Assembly: GCF_018531495.1 (NCBI RefSeq)
Contig: NZ_JAHDTI010000014.1
Span: 186,001-250,000 of the forward strand
From: Nonomuraea sediminis
GTDB taxonomy: Bacteria; Actinomycetota; Actinomycetes; Streptosporangiales; Streptosporangiaceae
Direction of reading: 5' to 3'
DNA: 64,000 nucleotides
Both the position numbers and the translations under genes were made by a program. Positions 1 through 8,574 of this stretch are shown here, piece by piece; position 1 is the stretch's first letter, and every line of letters begins with the position of its first letter. Under the pieces are notes generated by a model that searched no databases, was not told the DNA's origin, and saw nothing but the letters and a program-made list of their open reading frames with translations.

Positions 1-484
1 TGTAGCCGACCCGGGCCACGGCCTCGCGCAGCGACAGCTCCCTGCGGTAGCCGGTGGCGTTCTGGTGTCCGGTGTCGAGCCACACGTCGCCGAAGGTCTG
101 GTAGGCGCCGTAGCCGGCCCTGGGCTGGCCCAGCTTGGCCGCCACCGCATCGGGCGACATCCTGCCGTCACGGTCGATCTGCGCCTGGACGTCGGCGATC
201 GCGCCCGGGCGGGGACTGCGCCAGTTGCCGAAGTCGTAGCCGCCCTTGGAGCCGGGTCCGCCGGTCCACAGAGTCTTCTCGTTGAACTGGAGCTGCTCGC
301 TGCCGACCCCGCCGAAGACCTTGGCGCCCAGCGCGCCGTTGCCGATCGGCAGGGCCTGGGTCTCCCAGCTGGTGGCGGGCTTGTCGTACCAGAGTGTCAT
401 GTCATCGGGTGTCTGTTGAGGGGCGGAGAGCACGGGGAGGGTCGCGATCAGGGATAAGGCGGCTGCCACGCGGGCGAGGACCAC
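1..484 (-). CDS. GH95-type alpha-L-fucosidase, N-terminal part (cut by window edge)
   Basis: Reading the minus strand from a GTG at 484 gives an N-terminus with a hydrophobic signal sequence (about residues 1-22, ending LSA), then LWYDKPATSWETQALPIGNG, AKVFGGV, LQFNEKTLWTGGP and YQTFGDVWLD. These are characteristic of the N-terminal beta-sandwich of glycoside hydrolase family 95, which removes alpha-1,2-linked L-fucose (some members act on galactose) from extracellular glycans. The start is supported by GGAGG six bases upstream of the GTG. Only about 161 codons lie in the window; the catalytic (alpha/alpha)6 barrel lies off the left edge, so catalytic residues cannot be checked. It is probably secreted. 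Confidence 0.85.
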   Translation of the reverse strand, partial: MVLARVAAALSLIATLPVLSAPQQTPDDMTLWYDKPATSWETQALPIGNGALGAKVFGGVGSEQLQFNEKTLWTGGPGSKGGYDFGNWRSPRPGAIADVQAQIDRDGRMSPDAVAAKLGQPRAGYGAYQTFGDVWLDTGHQNATGYRRELSLREAVARVGY

Positions 485-667
485 AGTAGACCTCCGATGG
501 GTCGGTCGGTGCCCTCGATTAGGTAACACGGCAACCGCTTGCCGAACAAGAACTTCCCTCCGATGTTTGCTGGCACGTGATCTCACCTGTGCGAGATTTG
601 ACCGGTCGCTCTGAAGCAGACATCCGATGTATGCGCCACCCGGATGTTTCCTGTTACCTTGCGGTGC

Positions 668-1411
668 GTGAGACGACAGGTGCGCATCCCGTTACCGGAC
701 GGCAGTTCGCTGGACGCGACCGTGGCACTGCCGGAGGGGACGGCGCCCGCGGGCGGATGGCCGGGCGCGGTGGTCGTGCACGAGATCTACGGCGTCGAGC
801 CTGACATGCTGCGGGTGCTCGACCTGTTCGCCGAGCGCGGCTACGCGGCGGTCCTGCCCGACCTGTACAGCCACGGCAGCAGGATCGGCTGCCTGGCGCG
901 GGCCATGCACCAGTTCAGCACCGGCAAGCCGGGCCAGATGGCCGCCGACATCGACGTGACCAGGCAATGGCTGGCGGACCGGGACGACGTCGACGGCGAA
1001 CGGCTCGGCGTGATCGGGTTCTGCCTGGGCGGCGGGTTCGCCCTCGCCTACGCGGCCGGCGCGCCTCCCGGCGTGCGCGCCGCGTCGGTCAACTACGGCG
1101 CGGTCCCCAGCGACCAGGAGGAGCTGCGGTCGGCGTGTCCGGTCGTGGGCTCCTACGGTGGTCGCGACGCGGGCTTCCGTTCGCACGGCAGGCGGCTGCG
1201 GGAGCACATGCGGGCCCTCGGCATCGAGCACGACGTCGAGGAGTATCCGGCCGCCGGGCACTCCTTCATGACCGACGGCCATCACCCCGTCGCCAGGCTC
1301 GCCCTGTTCCCGCTGCACCACGGCCTGGTCCGTACGGCGGCGGACGACGCGTGGCAGCGCACGTTCGCCTTCTTCGACAAGCACGTCGCCGACCACGGCC
1401 GGTCGTCCTGA
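668..1411 (+). CDS. Dienelactone hydrolase family protein
   Basis: A 247-aa alpha/beta hydrolase. HEIYGVEPDML near residue 35 and GFCLGGGFAL (nucleophile Cys in GxCxGG) match dienelactone hydrolase/carboxymethylenebutenolidase. EYPAAGHSFM supplies the C-terminal His of the Cys-Asp-His triad, and the Asp is probably in YGGRDAGF. The family hydrolyses dienelactones or related esters in the cytoplasm; the substrate here is unknown. I chose the GTG at 668 because the family homology begins there (RRQVRIPLPDG). An in-frame start at 644 would add eight residues that do not look conserved. No strong ribosome site is visible at either start. The gene is monocistronic: the next gene lies 412 bp away. 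Confidence 0.85.
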   Translation: MRRQVRIPLPDGSSLDATVALPEGTAPAGGWPGAVVVHEIYGVEPDMLRVLDLFAERGYAAVLPDLYSHGSRIGCLARAMHQFSTGKPGQMAADIDVTRQWLADRDDVDGERLGVIGFCLGGGFALAYAAGAPPGVRAASVNYGAVPSDQEELRSACPVVGSYGGRDAGFRSHGRRLREHMRALGIEHDVEEYPAAGHSFMTDGHHPVARLALFPLHHGLVRTAADDAWQRTFAFFDKHVADHGRSS

Positions 1412-1823
1412 CACGAGTGCTTTCCCTCGCAGCGGGCGCCGGTTGGCATCACTTTGCCGGCACGGGAAGACATGCCTGGTAATCGGCGGGATGAATCCGC
1501 TGACCATAGGTAGAACACCGGTCGCGCCATGTAACAGTCGCAGGCGAGCGAACGGCTTCGCGTTCTGACACATTGTCGGCGCCGATGTTCTTGTGCGTGA
1601 TGAAGAACGCGACGAGATCACCGCCCGCCATCCCGTCAAGAACGGCGCAATATGGCATTTGAGCTGCGGAAATATATCAGAATCCGAATAGTTTTCGCGT
1701 TTGCTCGGCGACGGACCGTAGTCATTTTACACCTTGACTGACTGTCAGTTTCGGGCCAGTAATATCTGTCATGCTTTGTAATACAATTGCGGGAACGCGG
1801 CGCAATGTGGTGACTTTACGGAC
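1412..1823. other. 412-bp intergenic region with AT-rich upstream segment and two short dyads
   Basis: I see no convincing gene here; a 69-codon minus-strand frame at 1449-1658 has no recognisable features. The right half (about 1660-1800) is distinctly AT-richer than its surroundings and is the likely promoter region of the downstream D-amino-acid dehydrogenase/encapsulin gene cluster. It contains CTGAC-T-GTCAG (1738-1748) and TTGTA-A-TACAA (1776-1786), two 11-bp dyads that could bind a regulator. A TTGACT at 1734 and a TAATAT at 1760 are 20 nt apart, wider than a standard promoter spacer, so I do not call a promoter. Confidence 0.4.
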
Positions 1824-2930
1824 GTGAGAGATTTTCTCATCGTCGGGGGCGGCGTCGCGGGCGCCGCGGCCGGCTACTTCCTAGCCGAGTCCGGAACCGT
1901 GACCCTGCTCGAAATGGAGCAGGCCCCTGGCTACCACTCGACCGGACGGTCGGCAGCACTCTTCTCGGAGTACTTCGGCAACCGTGCCGTACGAGCTCTC
2001 ACCGCGGCGAGCAGATCGTTCCTCGCCGCACCGCCTGACGGTTTCGCCCACGCCCCGCTGCTGACGCCGCGGGGCCTGCTCGCGCTGTGCCCGCCCGGCG
2101 GGGAGAAAGTGTTCGACGAGGTGCTGGCCGAGGGGCAGGAGGCCCCCACGCCGGCCGTGGAGATCGACCCCGGCGAGGTCGGGCGGTACTGCCCGATCGT
2201 GCGCCCGGGCTGGTGCAGCCGGGCGATGCTGAAGCCCGCGGCGATGGACATCGATGTGGACGCGCTCCACCAGGGGTTCCTGCGCGGCATCCGCGCCAGG
2301 GGCGGCCAGGTGATCACCTCGGCGCGGGTGCTGGCGCTGTCCAGGCGCGGCGGGGTCTGGCGGGCGGTCACCGACGCGGGCGAGCACGCCGCGCCGATCG
2401 TGGTCGACGCGGCCGGGGCCTGGGCCGACGAGGTGGCCGGCCTCGCGGGCGTGCGGCCCGTCGGGCTGCGGCCGCTGCGCCGTACCGCGTTCCTGGCGGA
2501 CCTTCCCGACGGGGTGGACGCCGCGGCCTGGCCCATGGTCACCGACGTGGCGGACACGTTCTACTTCAAGCCGGAGTCGGGCCGGCTGCTCGTCTCGCCC
2601 GCCGACGCGGCGCCCATGCCGCCGTGCGACGCCCGCCCCGACGACGTGGACGTCGCGATCGGCGTCGAGCGGGTCCAGGAGGCCACGACGCTGCGGATCC
2701 GCAGCGTCAGGCACGCCTGGGCGGGGCTGCGCAGCACGGTCGCGGACGACACGCCGGTGGTCGGTGAGGCGCCGGACGCGCCGGGCTTCGTCTGGCTGGC
2801 CGCGCTCGGCGGCTACGGGGTGCAGACCTCGCCCGCGATCGGCAGGATCGCCGCCGCCGCGGCGAGGGGGACGCCGCCCGACGTGGCGTACGCGGCCCGA
2901 CGCGTGTGGAACGACATGGAACGCCTATGA
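1824..2930 (+). CDS. FAD-dependent D-amino-acid dehydrogenase (D-arginine dehydrogenase-like)
   Basis: A 368-aa DAO-superfamily flavoenzyme. IVGGGVAGAAAGYFLAESG at residues 6-24 is the dinucleotide-binding fold. PGYHSTGRSAAL (residues 35-46), DIDVDALHQGFLRGI in the middle and FYFKPESGRLLVSPADA resemble Pseudomonas DauA, which oxidises D-arginine and other D-amino acids to imino acids that hydrolyse to 2-oxo acids and ammonia. Length fits the family (about 375 aa). The start is a GTG directly before RDFLIVGGG. It lies 71 bp upstream of the A-T-R gene on the same strand, so it may be the first gene of the natural-product operon or a separate unit sharing the AT-rich upstream region. Substrate and electron acceptor are not readable from the sequence. 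Confidence 0.85.
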   Translation: MRDFLIVGGGVAGAAAGYFLAESGTVTLLEMEQAPGYHSTGRSAALFSEYFGNRAVRALTAASRSFLAAPPDGFAHAPLLTPRGLLALCPPGGEKVFDEVLAEGQEAPTPAVEIDPGEVGRYCPIVRPGWCSRAMLKPAAMDIDVDALHQGFLRGIRARGGQVITSARVLALSRRGGVWRAVTDAGEHAAPIVVDAAGAWADEVAGLAGVRPVGLRPLRRTAFLADLPDGVDAAAWPMVTDVADTFYFKPESGRLLVSPADAAPMPPCDARPDDVDVAIGVERVQEATTLRIRSVRHAWAGLRSTVADDTPVVGEAPDAPGFVWLAALGGYGVQTSPAIGRIAAAAARGTPPDVAYAARRVWNDMERL

Positions 2931-3001
2931 GGAAGGCGACGGGGCGTGTGGGGCGAAGGAACCGGTCGCCAATCGGACATTCCTAACACAGAGAGGTGCA
3001 G

Positions 3002-6000
3002 ATGACCGGCAACCCCACTGGCTTCGCCGGCCGAGCGATCGGCTTCGGTCCCTTCAGACCGGTCTCGGCGATGATCGAGGAGCAGACGGATCGAAGTCCC
3101 GAGCGCCCGGCGGTCACCTACGACGGCAGGACGCTCACCTACCGACAGCTGGACGACCTGGTGAACGGCCTGGCCGCCACGCTGGCCGGGCACGGCGTCG
3201 GCAAGGGCGACGTGGTCGCCGCCCTGCTGGTCAACTCCCTGGAGCTGCCGGTCACGTACCTGGCGCTGATGAAGCTGGGCGCGGCGTTCGTCCCGCTCGA
3301 CCCGTCGTGGCCGCGGGAGCGGATCCGCGACACGCTTGAGGTGCTGCCGGACGGGCCGATCCTGTGCGCCGCCGACGACGCCCTGCCGCCGGACTCACGC
3401 CACCGGGCGGTCACCGTCGACCTCGACGGGATCGTCCCGACCGGCCGCCGCCCCGCGGTCGACCTCGGCCCAGGCGACCCCGTGTACGGCTACTTCACCT
3501 CCGGCACCACCGGCACGCCGAAGTGCGCGATGAACCTGCACGGCGGGCTGACCAACCGGTTCCGCTTCATGACCCGCTACTTCGCCGCCACCGGGGACGA
3601 CGTGGTGCTGCAGAACAGCAGGCACACCTCCGACTCCGCGATCTGGCAGCTGTTCTGGCCGCTGACCACGGGCGGGCGCACCGTGCTGCCCGTGCAGGGC
3701 GAGTTCCTCAACCTGCGGCACACCATCGACCTGATCGCCCAGTACGGCATCACCACCGCCGACTTCGTCTCCAGCGTCTTCAACGCGCTGGTGGCCGTCG
3801 TGGACGGTGACGAGACGGCCCTGGGCGGGTTGTCGACGCTGCGCCGGCTCATCGTCGGCAGCGAGGCGGTCAACCCGCCGGCGGTGCACCGGCTGATGAG
3901 CCTGCTGCCCGGGCTCAGCGTCACCAACGGCTACGGCCCGACGGAGGCCTCCATCGGGATGGTGTTCCACCGCGTGTCCGCCGCCGACGGCGACACGATC
4001 CCGCTGGGTCGGCCGATCGACAACTGCTACGCCGTGGTGGTCGACGACGACCTGCGCCCGCTGCCGCCGGGCGCGACCGGCGAGATCGCCATCGGCGGCG
4101 CCTGCCTCGGCGCCGGCTACCTGGGCGACCCCGCCGCCACTGCCAAGGCGTTCGTCCGCAACCCGTTCCCGCAGCGGATCCCCGGAGATCGGCTCTACCT
4201 GACGGGCGACCTCGGGCACCTGGACGGCGCGGGCCTGCTGTTCTTCTCCGGGCGCAAGGACTTCCAGGTCAAGATCCACGGCGTGCGGATCGAGCTGGGC
4301 GAGATCGCGGCGGCCGCGCAGCGCTGTCCCGGCGTACGGCAGGCCGAGGTCCTGGTGGGCGAGCAGGCAGGCACGAAGGCGCTGGCGCTGTTCGCCTCGG
4401 GAAACGGGCTGACCGAGAGCGCGCTGGGCGCGGAGCTGCGCCGTACCCTGCCCAGGACCAGCCTGCCCCGCTACTTCTTCCTGCTGCCCGAGATGCCGCT
4501 GCACGACAACGGCAAGGTCGACCGCGGGCGGCTCCAGGAGATCCTGGACGGCAGGCTCGCCGAGGACACCGCGCTGCTGGCCGAGAGCGTGCCGACCACG
4601 AGCCTGGCCGACCAGGTGCTGCGGGCGATGCGCTCGGCGCTCGGCTGGCCTGGCCTGACGGCGAGCACGCACTTCGCGGAGTCGGGCGGCGACTCCATCC
4701 AGGCGCTGTCCGCGGTGCACATGATCACCGCGGAGACCGGGGTGCGGGTCGACGTCAAGGACCTGTACGACCATCCGACCGCCGACGACCTGACCTTCCT
4801 GATCGAACGCCGCCGCCGCGACGGCGCGGCCATCGAGGAGGAGTCCGTGCTGATGGCACGCGACTCCGCGCTGCCCGAGGGCGAACCCATCCGCCCCGCC
4901 CCCAGGCCGGAGAGGCTGCGAACCGTGCTGGTCACGGGCGCGACCGGGTTCGTCGGCAGCCGCCTGGTGCACGAGCTGCTCGACCGCACCGACCTGCGGG
5001 TGGCGTGCCTGGCACGGGCGGCAGGCGACCAGGCCGCGACCGAGCGCGTCGTGGCGGCGCTCACCGAGCGGGGGCTGTGGGAGCGGCGCTTCGCCGACCG
5101 GCTCGACGGGTACGCGGGCGACCTGGCGTTACCGGGCCTCGGGCTGGACACCAGGACCTGGGAGCACCTGGCCCGCACCTGCGACCTGGTGCTGCACAAC
5201 GGCGCGATGGTCAACTTCCTGTTCGACTACCGCGCCCACCGCCAGGTCAACGTCCGCGGCACCATCGAGCTGGTACGGCTGGCGATGGCCTACCGCCCCG
5301 TCCCCGTGCACTACGTCTCGACGCTGGCCGCGATCCAGGAGGAGGCGCTGCACCGCGGCGAACGCCTCGCCGAGGACTGCGACCCCTCCCTGGCCAGGAC
5401 GCCGGCCGGCGGGTACAGCCGCTCCAAATGGGTCGCCGAACGCTACCTCGCCGAGGCCCGGAACAGGGGCGCGCTGGTCACCGTGCTCAGGCTGGGCGAG
5501 ATCATGCCGAGCGCCGACAACGGCTACCCGAACCCGGTGGCCTTCACCCACCTGCTGCTGTCGGCGTTCCTGCGGCTCGGCGTGCGGCCCGACGTCGCCA
5601 CGCGCTCGGACTACACCCCGGTCGACTACGTGGCCTCACGGGTCGCGGCCGCGGTGTCCGACACCGGGGTCTGGGGCCGTACCCTGCACGTCTTCCGCTC
5701 GGAGAGCGTCAGCCTCGACGACGTCCTGGCGCGCGCGGGCGTGCCCATCGCGCCCATCCCGTGCGGGGACTTCGTGTCCCTCGTCCGCGAGACCGGGCGG
5801 GCCACCGGCGACCGCGAGCTGACCACGCTGGCCTCGCTGCTGCCCGCCGTACAGGACGAGGGCGAGTTACGGCGGGCCTTCGGCAGCCTGCTGACCGACA
5901 ACCCCGCGCTGTTCCGCAAGGACGAGTGCCACCGGCTCGAACAGCGGTGGCGGCTCGACGAGGGCACCCTTGACGGCCCGATCGCCGCCTACCACGCCCG

Positions 6001-6055
6001 GCTGGCGAGCAGGAACGGCAACGGCCTGGCATTGACCACAGGACAGAGGGGCTAA
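3002..6055 (+). CDS. NRPS-like A-T-R protein (adenylation, carrier, thioester reductase)
   Basis: A 1017-aa single-module protein. The adenylation domain (about 20-520) has TSGTTGTPK (166-174), NGYGPTE (from N309), YLTGDLG, GRKDFQVKIHGVRIELGEI and the C-terminal Lys in DNGKVDR (K505). The carrier domain has GGDSI with the phosphopantetheine Ser at 565. The C-terminal reductase (about 640-1010) has VTGATGFVG (from V644) and YSRSK (Y805/K809), an SDR-type thioester reductase. There is no condensation or thioesterase domain. It should activate one acid, load it on the carrier and release it with NADPH as an aldehyde. GAGAGG five bases upstream supports ATG 3002 over the GTG at 2996. Only 2 nt separate it from the next gene. 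The substrate is unknown. Confidence 0.92.
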   Translation: MTGNPTGFAGRAIGFGPFRPVSAMIEEQTDRSPERPAVTYDGRTLTYRQLDDLVNGLAATLAGHGVGKGDVVAALLVNSLELPVTYLALMKLGAAFVPLDPSWPRERIRDTLEVLPDGPILCAADDALPPDSRHRAVTVDLDGIVPTGRRPAVDLGPGDPVYGYFTSGTTGTPKCAMNLHGGLTNRFRFMTRYFAATGDDVVLQNSRHTSDSAIWQLFWPLTTGGRTVLPVQGEFLNLRHTIDLIAQYGITTADFVSSVFNALVAVVDGDETALGGLSTLRRLIVGSEAVNPPAVHRLMSLLPGLSVTNGYGPTEASIGMVFHRVSAADGDTIPLGRPIDNCYAVVVDDDLRPLPPGATGEIAIGGACLGAGYLGDPAATAKAFVRNPFPQRIPGDRLYLTGDLGHLDGAGLLFFSGRKDFQVKIHGVRIELGEIAAAAQRCPGVRQAEVLVGEQAGTKALALFASGNGLTESALGAELRRTLPRTSLPRYFFLLPEMPLHDNGKVDRGRLQEILDGRLAEDTALLAESVPTTSLADQVLRAMRSALGWPGLTASTHFAESGGDSIQALSAVHMITAETGVRVDVKDLYDHPTADDLTFLIERRRRDGAAIEEESVLMARDSALPEGEPIRPAPRPERLRTVLVTGATGFVGSRLVHELLDRTDLRVACLARAAGDQAATERVVAALTERGLWERRFADRLDGYAGDLALPGLGLDTRTWEHLARTCDLVLHNGAMVNFLFDYRAHRQVNVRGTIELVRLAMAYRPVPVHYVSTLAAIQEEALHRGERLAEDCDPSLARTPAGGYSRSKWVAERYLAEARNRGALVTVLRLGEIMPSADNGYPNPVAFTHLLLSAFLRLGVRPDVATRSDYTPVDYVASRVAAAVSDTGVWGRTLHVFRSESVSLDDVLARAGVPIAPIPCGDFVSLVRETGRATGDRELTTLASLLPAVQDEGELRRAFGSLLTDNPALFRKDECHRLEQRWRLDEGTLDGPIAAYHARLASRNGNGLALTTGQRG

Positions 6056-6057
6056 GG

Positions 6058-7041
6058 ATGCGCTACCGCAAGATGGGGAACCTCGGCTGGGAGGTCAGCG
6101 AGGTCGGATACGGCATGTGGGGCATCGGCGGCGGTCCCGGCGGCTTCACCGGCTGGGACTACGACGTAGCGCCGCAGTGCCTCGACGAGGCCGTCGAGCT
6201 GGGTTGCACCTTCTTCGACACGGCCTGGGTGTACGGGCGGGGGGTCAGCGAGCAGCTGCTGGGCGCGCTGCTGCGCCGCCATCCGGACAGGAGGCTGTAC
6301 GTCGCCACGAAGATCCCGCCGAAGAACAGGGAATGGCCTCCCGGGCCGGACGACACCCTGGACGACGCCTACCCCGCTGACCACATCAGGGAGTACACCC
6401 ATCGCAGCCTGGAAAATCTCGGGGTCTCGCGCATCGACCTGATGCAGTTCCACACCTGGGAGGACCGGTGGGCGGGCGACGAGCGGTGGCAGGAGGCGAT
6501 CGCCGGGCTCAAGAGCGAGGGGCTGATCGACGCGGTCGGCATCAGCGTGAACCGGTGGGAGCCCGCCAACTGCTTCGCCGCGCTCGACACCGGCCTCATC
6601 GACGTGATCCAGGTGATCTACAACATCTTCGACCAGGCGCCCGAGGACGAGCTGTTCGACCGGGCGCTGCGTGACGGCGTCGGGATCATCGCCCGCGTCC
6701 CGTTCGACGAGGGCACGCTCACCGGCACGCTGACCACCGCGAGCACCTGGCCGGACGAGGACTGGCGCAGCACCTACTTCGGCCCGGAGAACCTGCTGCC
6801 GAGCGTCGAGCGCGCCGGACGTCTCAAGGAGGTCCTTCCCGAGGGGATGTCGCTCCCCGAGCTGGCACTGCGGTTCATCCTCCATCACCCGGCGGTCAGC
6901 ACGGTGATCCCCGGCATGCGCAGACCCGCCCACGTCCGGGCGAACCTCGCCGTCAGCGACGGGCGGCCCCTCGCCGAGGACCTGCTGCGTGAGCTGCGCG
7001 GGCACCGCTGGGACCGCGAGCCCACCTGGTGGTCCATGTGA
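6058..7041 (+). CDS. Aldo/keto reductase
   Basis: A 327-aa (beta/alpha)8 aldo/keto reductase. The catalytic tetrad is visible: D54 and Y59 in FFDTAWVYGRG, K85 in VATKI and H132 in MQFHTW. The C-terminal segment TVIPGMRRPAHVRANLAVSD is the family's NADPH 2'-phosphate-binding region. It follows the A-T-R stop by 2 nt, with AAGG in the junction as ribosome site, and its own stop overlaps the sulfotransferase GTG. A natural reading is that it reduces the aldehyde released by the A-T-R protein to an alcohol, the group the next enzyme could sulfate. That order is inferred; it could instead act on another carbonyl intermediate. Confidence 0.9.
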   Translation: MRYRKMGNLGWEVSEVGYGMWGIGGGPGGFTGWDYDVAPQCLDEAVELGCTFFDTAWVYGRGVSEQLLGALLRRHPDRRLYVATKIPPKNREWPPGPDDTLDDAYPADHIREYTHRSLENLGVSRIDLMQFHTWEDRWAGDERWQEAIAGLKSEGLIDAVGISVNRWEPANCFAALDTGLIDVIQVIYNIFDQAPEDELFDRALRDGVGIIARVPFDEGTLTGTLTTASTWPDEDWRSTYFGPENLLPSVERAGRLKEVLPEGMSLPELALRFILHHPAVSTVIPGMRRPAHVRANLAVSDGRPLAEDLLRELRGHRWDREPTWWSM

Positions 7042-7739
7042 GCGCGGCGCCGATCGTCATGTGGGGGCACTCGCGCTCGGCCTCGACGGCGTTCGAACGC
7101 ATGATGATCGAGCGGGGCGACGTGACCGTCCTGCACGAGCCGTTCCTGGCCGTGACCGAGGAGGAGGAGCTCCATCTCCCCGGCGGGGTGACGGTCCGCT
7201 CGGAGCGGGAACTGCTGGTACGGCTGGCCGAGCTGGCGCCGGTGTTCGTCAAGGAGGTGCTCGACTACGAGTACCCGCACCTGTTCGGGCATCCGGAGGA
7301 CCTGGCCGGGATCGTGCACACCTTCATCGTGCGCGACCCGCGACCCACGATCGCCTCGCACTACGCGATCAAACCGGCGGTGACCTGCGAGGAGATCGGA
7401 TACGAGCGCCTGTTCCTGCTGTTCGAGCTGGCCTGGAAGGCCACCGGCCGCAGGCCGCTCGTCATCCGGACCGAGGACCTGGTGCGGGAGCCCGCCAGGG
7501 TGGTCGAGGCCTTCTGCGAGTACACCGGCCTGCCGTTCCTCCCGCACGCGCTCACCTGGTCGGCCGGTGACCGGCCGGAGTGGGAGCGGACCCGCCGCTG
7601 GCACCTGGACACGAGCGGCAGCGCCGGGTTCGAGGAGCGCCGCAACACCTACCGGGACACCGTGGACAACCACCCGGCCCTGCGGGCCTTCTACGACCAC
7701 CATCTGCCCTTCTACCAGCGACTTGTGGAGCAGGCATGA
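7038..7739 (+). CDS. Sulfotransferase-family protein
   Basis: A 233-aa P-loop-like protein with the PAPS-binding signatures: WGHSRSASTAFERM near residue 10 (5'-phosphosulfate loop) and FIVRDPRPTIASHY near residue 96 (3'-phosphate motif with Arg and Ser). VIRTEDLVREPARVVEAFCEYTGLPF is the usual C-terminal sulfotransferase segment. The family transfers sulfonate from PAPS to hydroxyl or amino groups. The GTG at 7038 overlaps the upstream stop (GTGA), implying translational coupling, and the encapsulin ATG overlaps this gene's stop (ATGA). As I recall, sulfotransferases are recurrent partners of encapsulins in natural-product clusters. A non-sulfating relative cannot be excluded by eye. Confidence 0.85.
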   Translation: MSAAPIVMWGHSRSASTAFERMMIERGDVTVLHEPFLAVTEEEELHLPGGVTVRSERELLVRLAELAPVFVKEVLDYEYPHLFGHPEDLAGIVHTFIVRDPRPTIASHYAIKPAVTCEEIGYERLFLLFELAWKATGRRPLVIRTEDLVREPARVVEAFCEYTGLPFLPHALTWSAGDRPEWERTRRWHLDTSGSAGFEERRNTYRDTVDNHPALRAFYDHHLPFYQRLVEQA

Positions 7740-8572
7740 AGCAGTCCCCCGGCCAGTTGTTCGCCCAGGCCTACGCAGGCGACCCCGAGAACGCGCAGGT
7801 GAGTTTCGACTACACCATCACCGAGGCGCACGAGCCGACCAAGGACAGGCCGCGGCTGACCGTGCGCAACCTGCTCAGGGTCGTCCCCGTCGAGGGCGAC
7901 GGCGCCAGGTTCTGGACGGAGTCCCCGCCGAGCGAGGAGGAGCGGCAGGCGGTGCGCGACTCCGGCGTCCGGCGGGAGGCGGCGTTCAGGTTCGGGATGG
8001 CCGAGGCCAAGGTCCAGCCGATCCGGGCCTGGGTGCAGATCCCCGACGGGCTGGCCGCCTCCCCCGACGCGCTGGCCACCTTCCTCGACTACCGCCTCCT
8101 GGTACGGCTGGCCACCGCGGAGAACCTCGCCCTCACCACCGCCCTGCTCGGCCACCCGGAGATCGCCCGCCTGCCGTACGACACCGACTACGCCGGCGGC
8201 ATCCTGGCGGCCTGCGACGAGGTCGAGCAGTCGGGCGCGACCCCGCACGCGATGATCGTCAACCCGAACGACTACTACCACCGGCTGGTGGGCCGCGGCG
8301 GGCTGCTGGCGGAGCTGGCCGAGGGCAACGGGATGAAGGTCAGCCGCAACCGGTGGATCGACCCGGGAGACGCCCTGGTCGGCGACATCTCCGTGGCGGC
8401 CAGGCTGCTCGACGCGGGCCGGTCGGTGATCCGCGTGGCCGAGCCGCCGCCCGGCACGTTCGCCCGGCCCGGCGTGGCCGTCTGCGCGGAGGTCTACGAA
8501 GGCGTCGCGGTCCACCTACCGGGCCTGTTCTACCTGGTTACCCCGACGACGAAGAACAAGGAAAGGCCGTGA
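7736..8572 (+). CDS. HK97-fold encapsulin (natural-product, family 3-like)
   Basis: A 278-aa protein whose layout matches an HK97-fold major capsid/encapsulin subunit. KVQPIRAWVQIPDGL (from K92), followed by DALATFLDYRLLVRLATAEN, is the P-domain strand plus long spine helix, with the acidic end typical of capsid proteins. AMIVNPNDYYHRL, GMKVSRNRWIDPGDALVGDI and VCAEVYEGVAVHLPGLFYLV are the A-domain and returning P-domain strands. There is no portal, terminase, protease or tail gene nearby. Instead it sits in a biosynthetic operon, with an ATGA overlap to the sulfotransferase and 2 nt from the ligase. I therefore read it as a nanocompartment shell rather than a phage capsid. The cargo is unknown, and the call comes from pattern recognition only. 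Confidence 0.85.
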   Translation: MKQSPGQLFAQAYAGDPENAQVSFDYTITEAHEPTKDRPRLTVRNLLRVVPVEGDGARFWTESPPSEEERQAVRDSGVRREAAFRFGMAEAKVQPIRAWVQIPDGLAASPDALATFLDYRLLVRLATAENLALTTALLGHPEIARLPYDTDYAGGILAACDEVEQSGATPHAMIVNPNDYYHRLVGRGGLLAELAEGNGMKVSRNRWIDPGDALVGDISVAARLLDAGRSVIRVAEPPPGTFARPGVAVCAEVYEGVAVHLPGLFYLVTPTTKNKERP

Positions 8573-8574
8573 CC

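Noticed and set aside
1449..1658. A 69-codon minus-strand frame in the 412-bp gap
   Set aside because: No clear ribosome site, no recognisable motif and atypical codon use. It does not meet the threshold for a gene.
1734..1766. TTGACT...TAATAT as a standard promoter
   Set aside because: The spacing is 20 nt, outside the usual 16-18, and there is no other support.
7736..8572. Reading the HK97-fold gene as a prophage capsid remnant
   Set aside because: No portal, protease, terminase, tail, integrase or lysis genes are near. The gene is coupled on both sides to metabolic genes with matching base composition.
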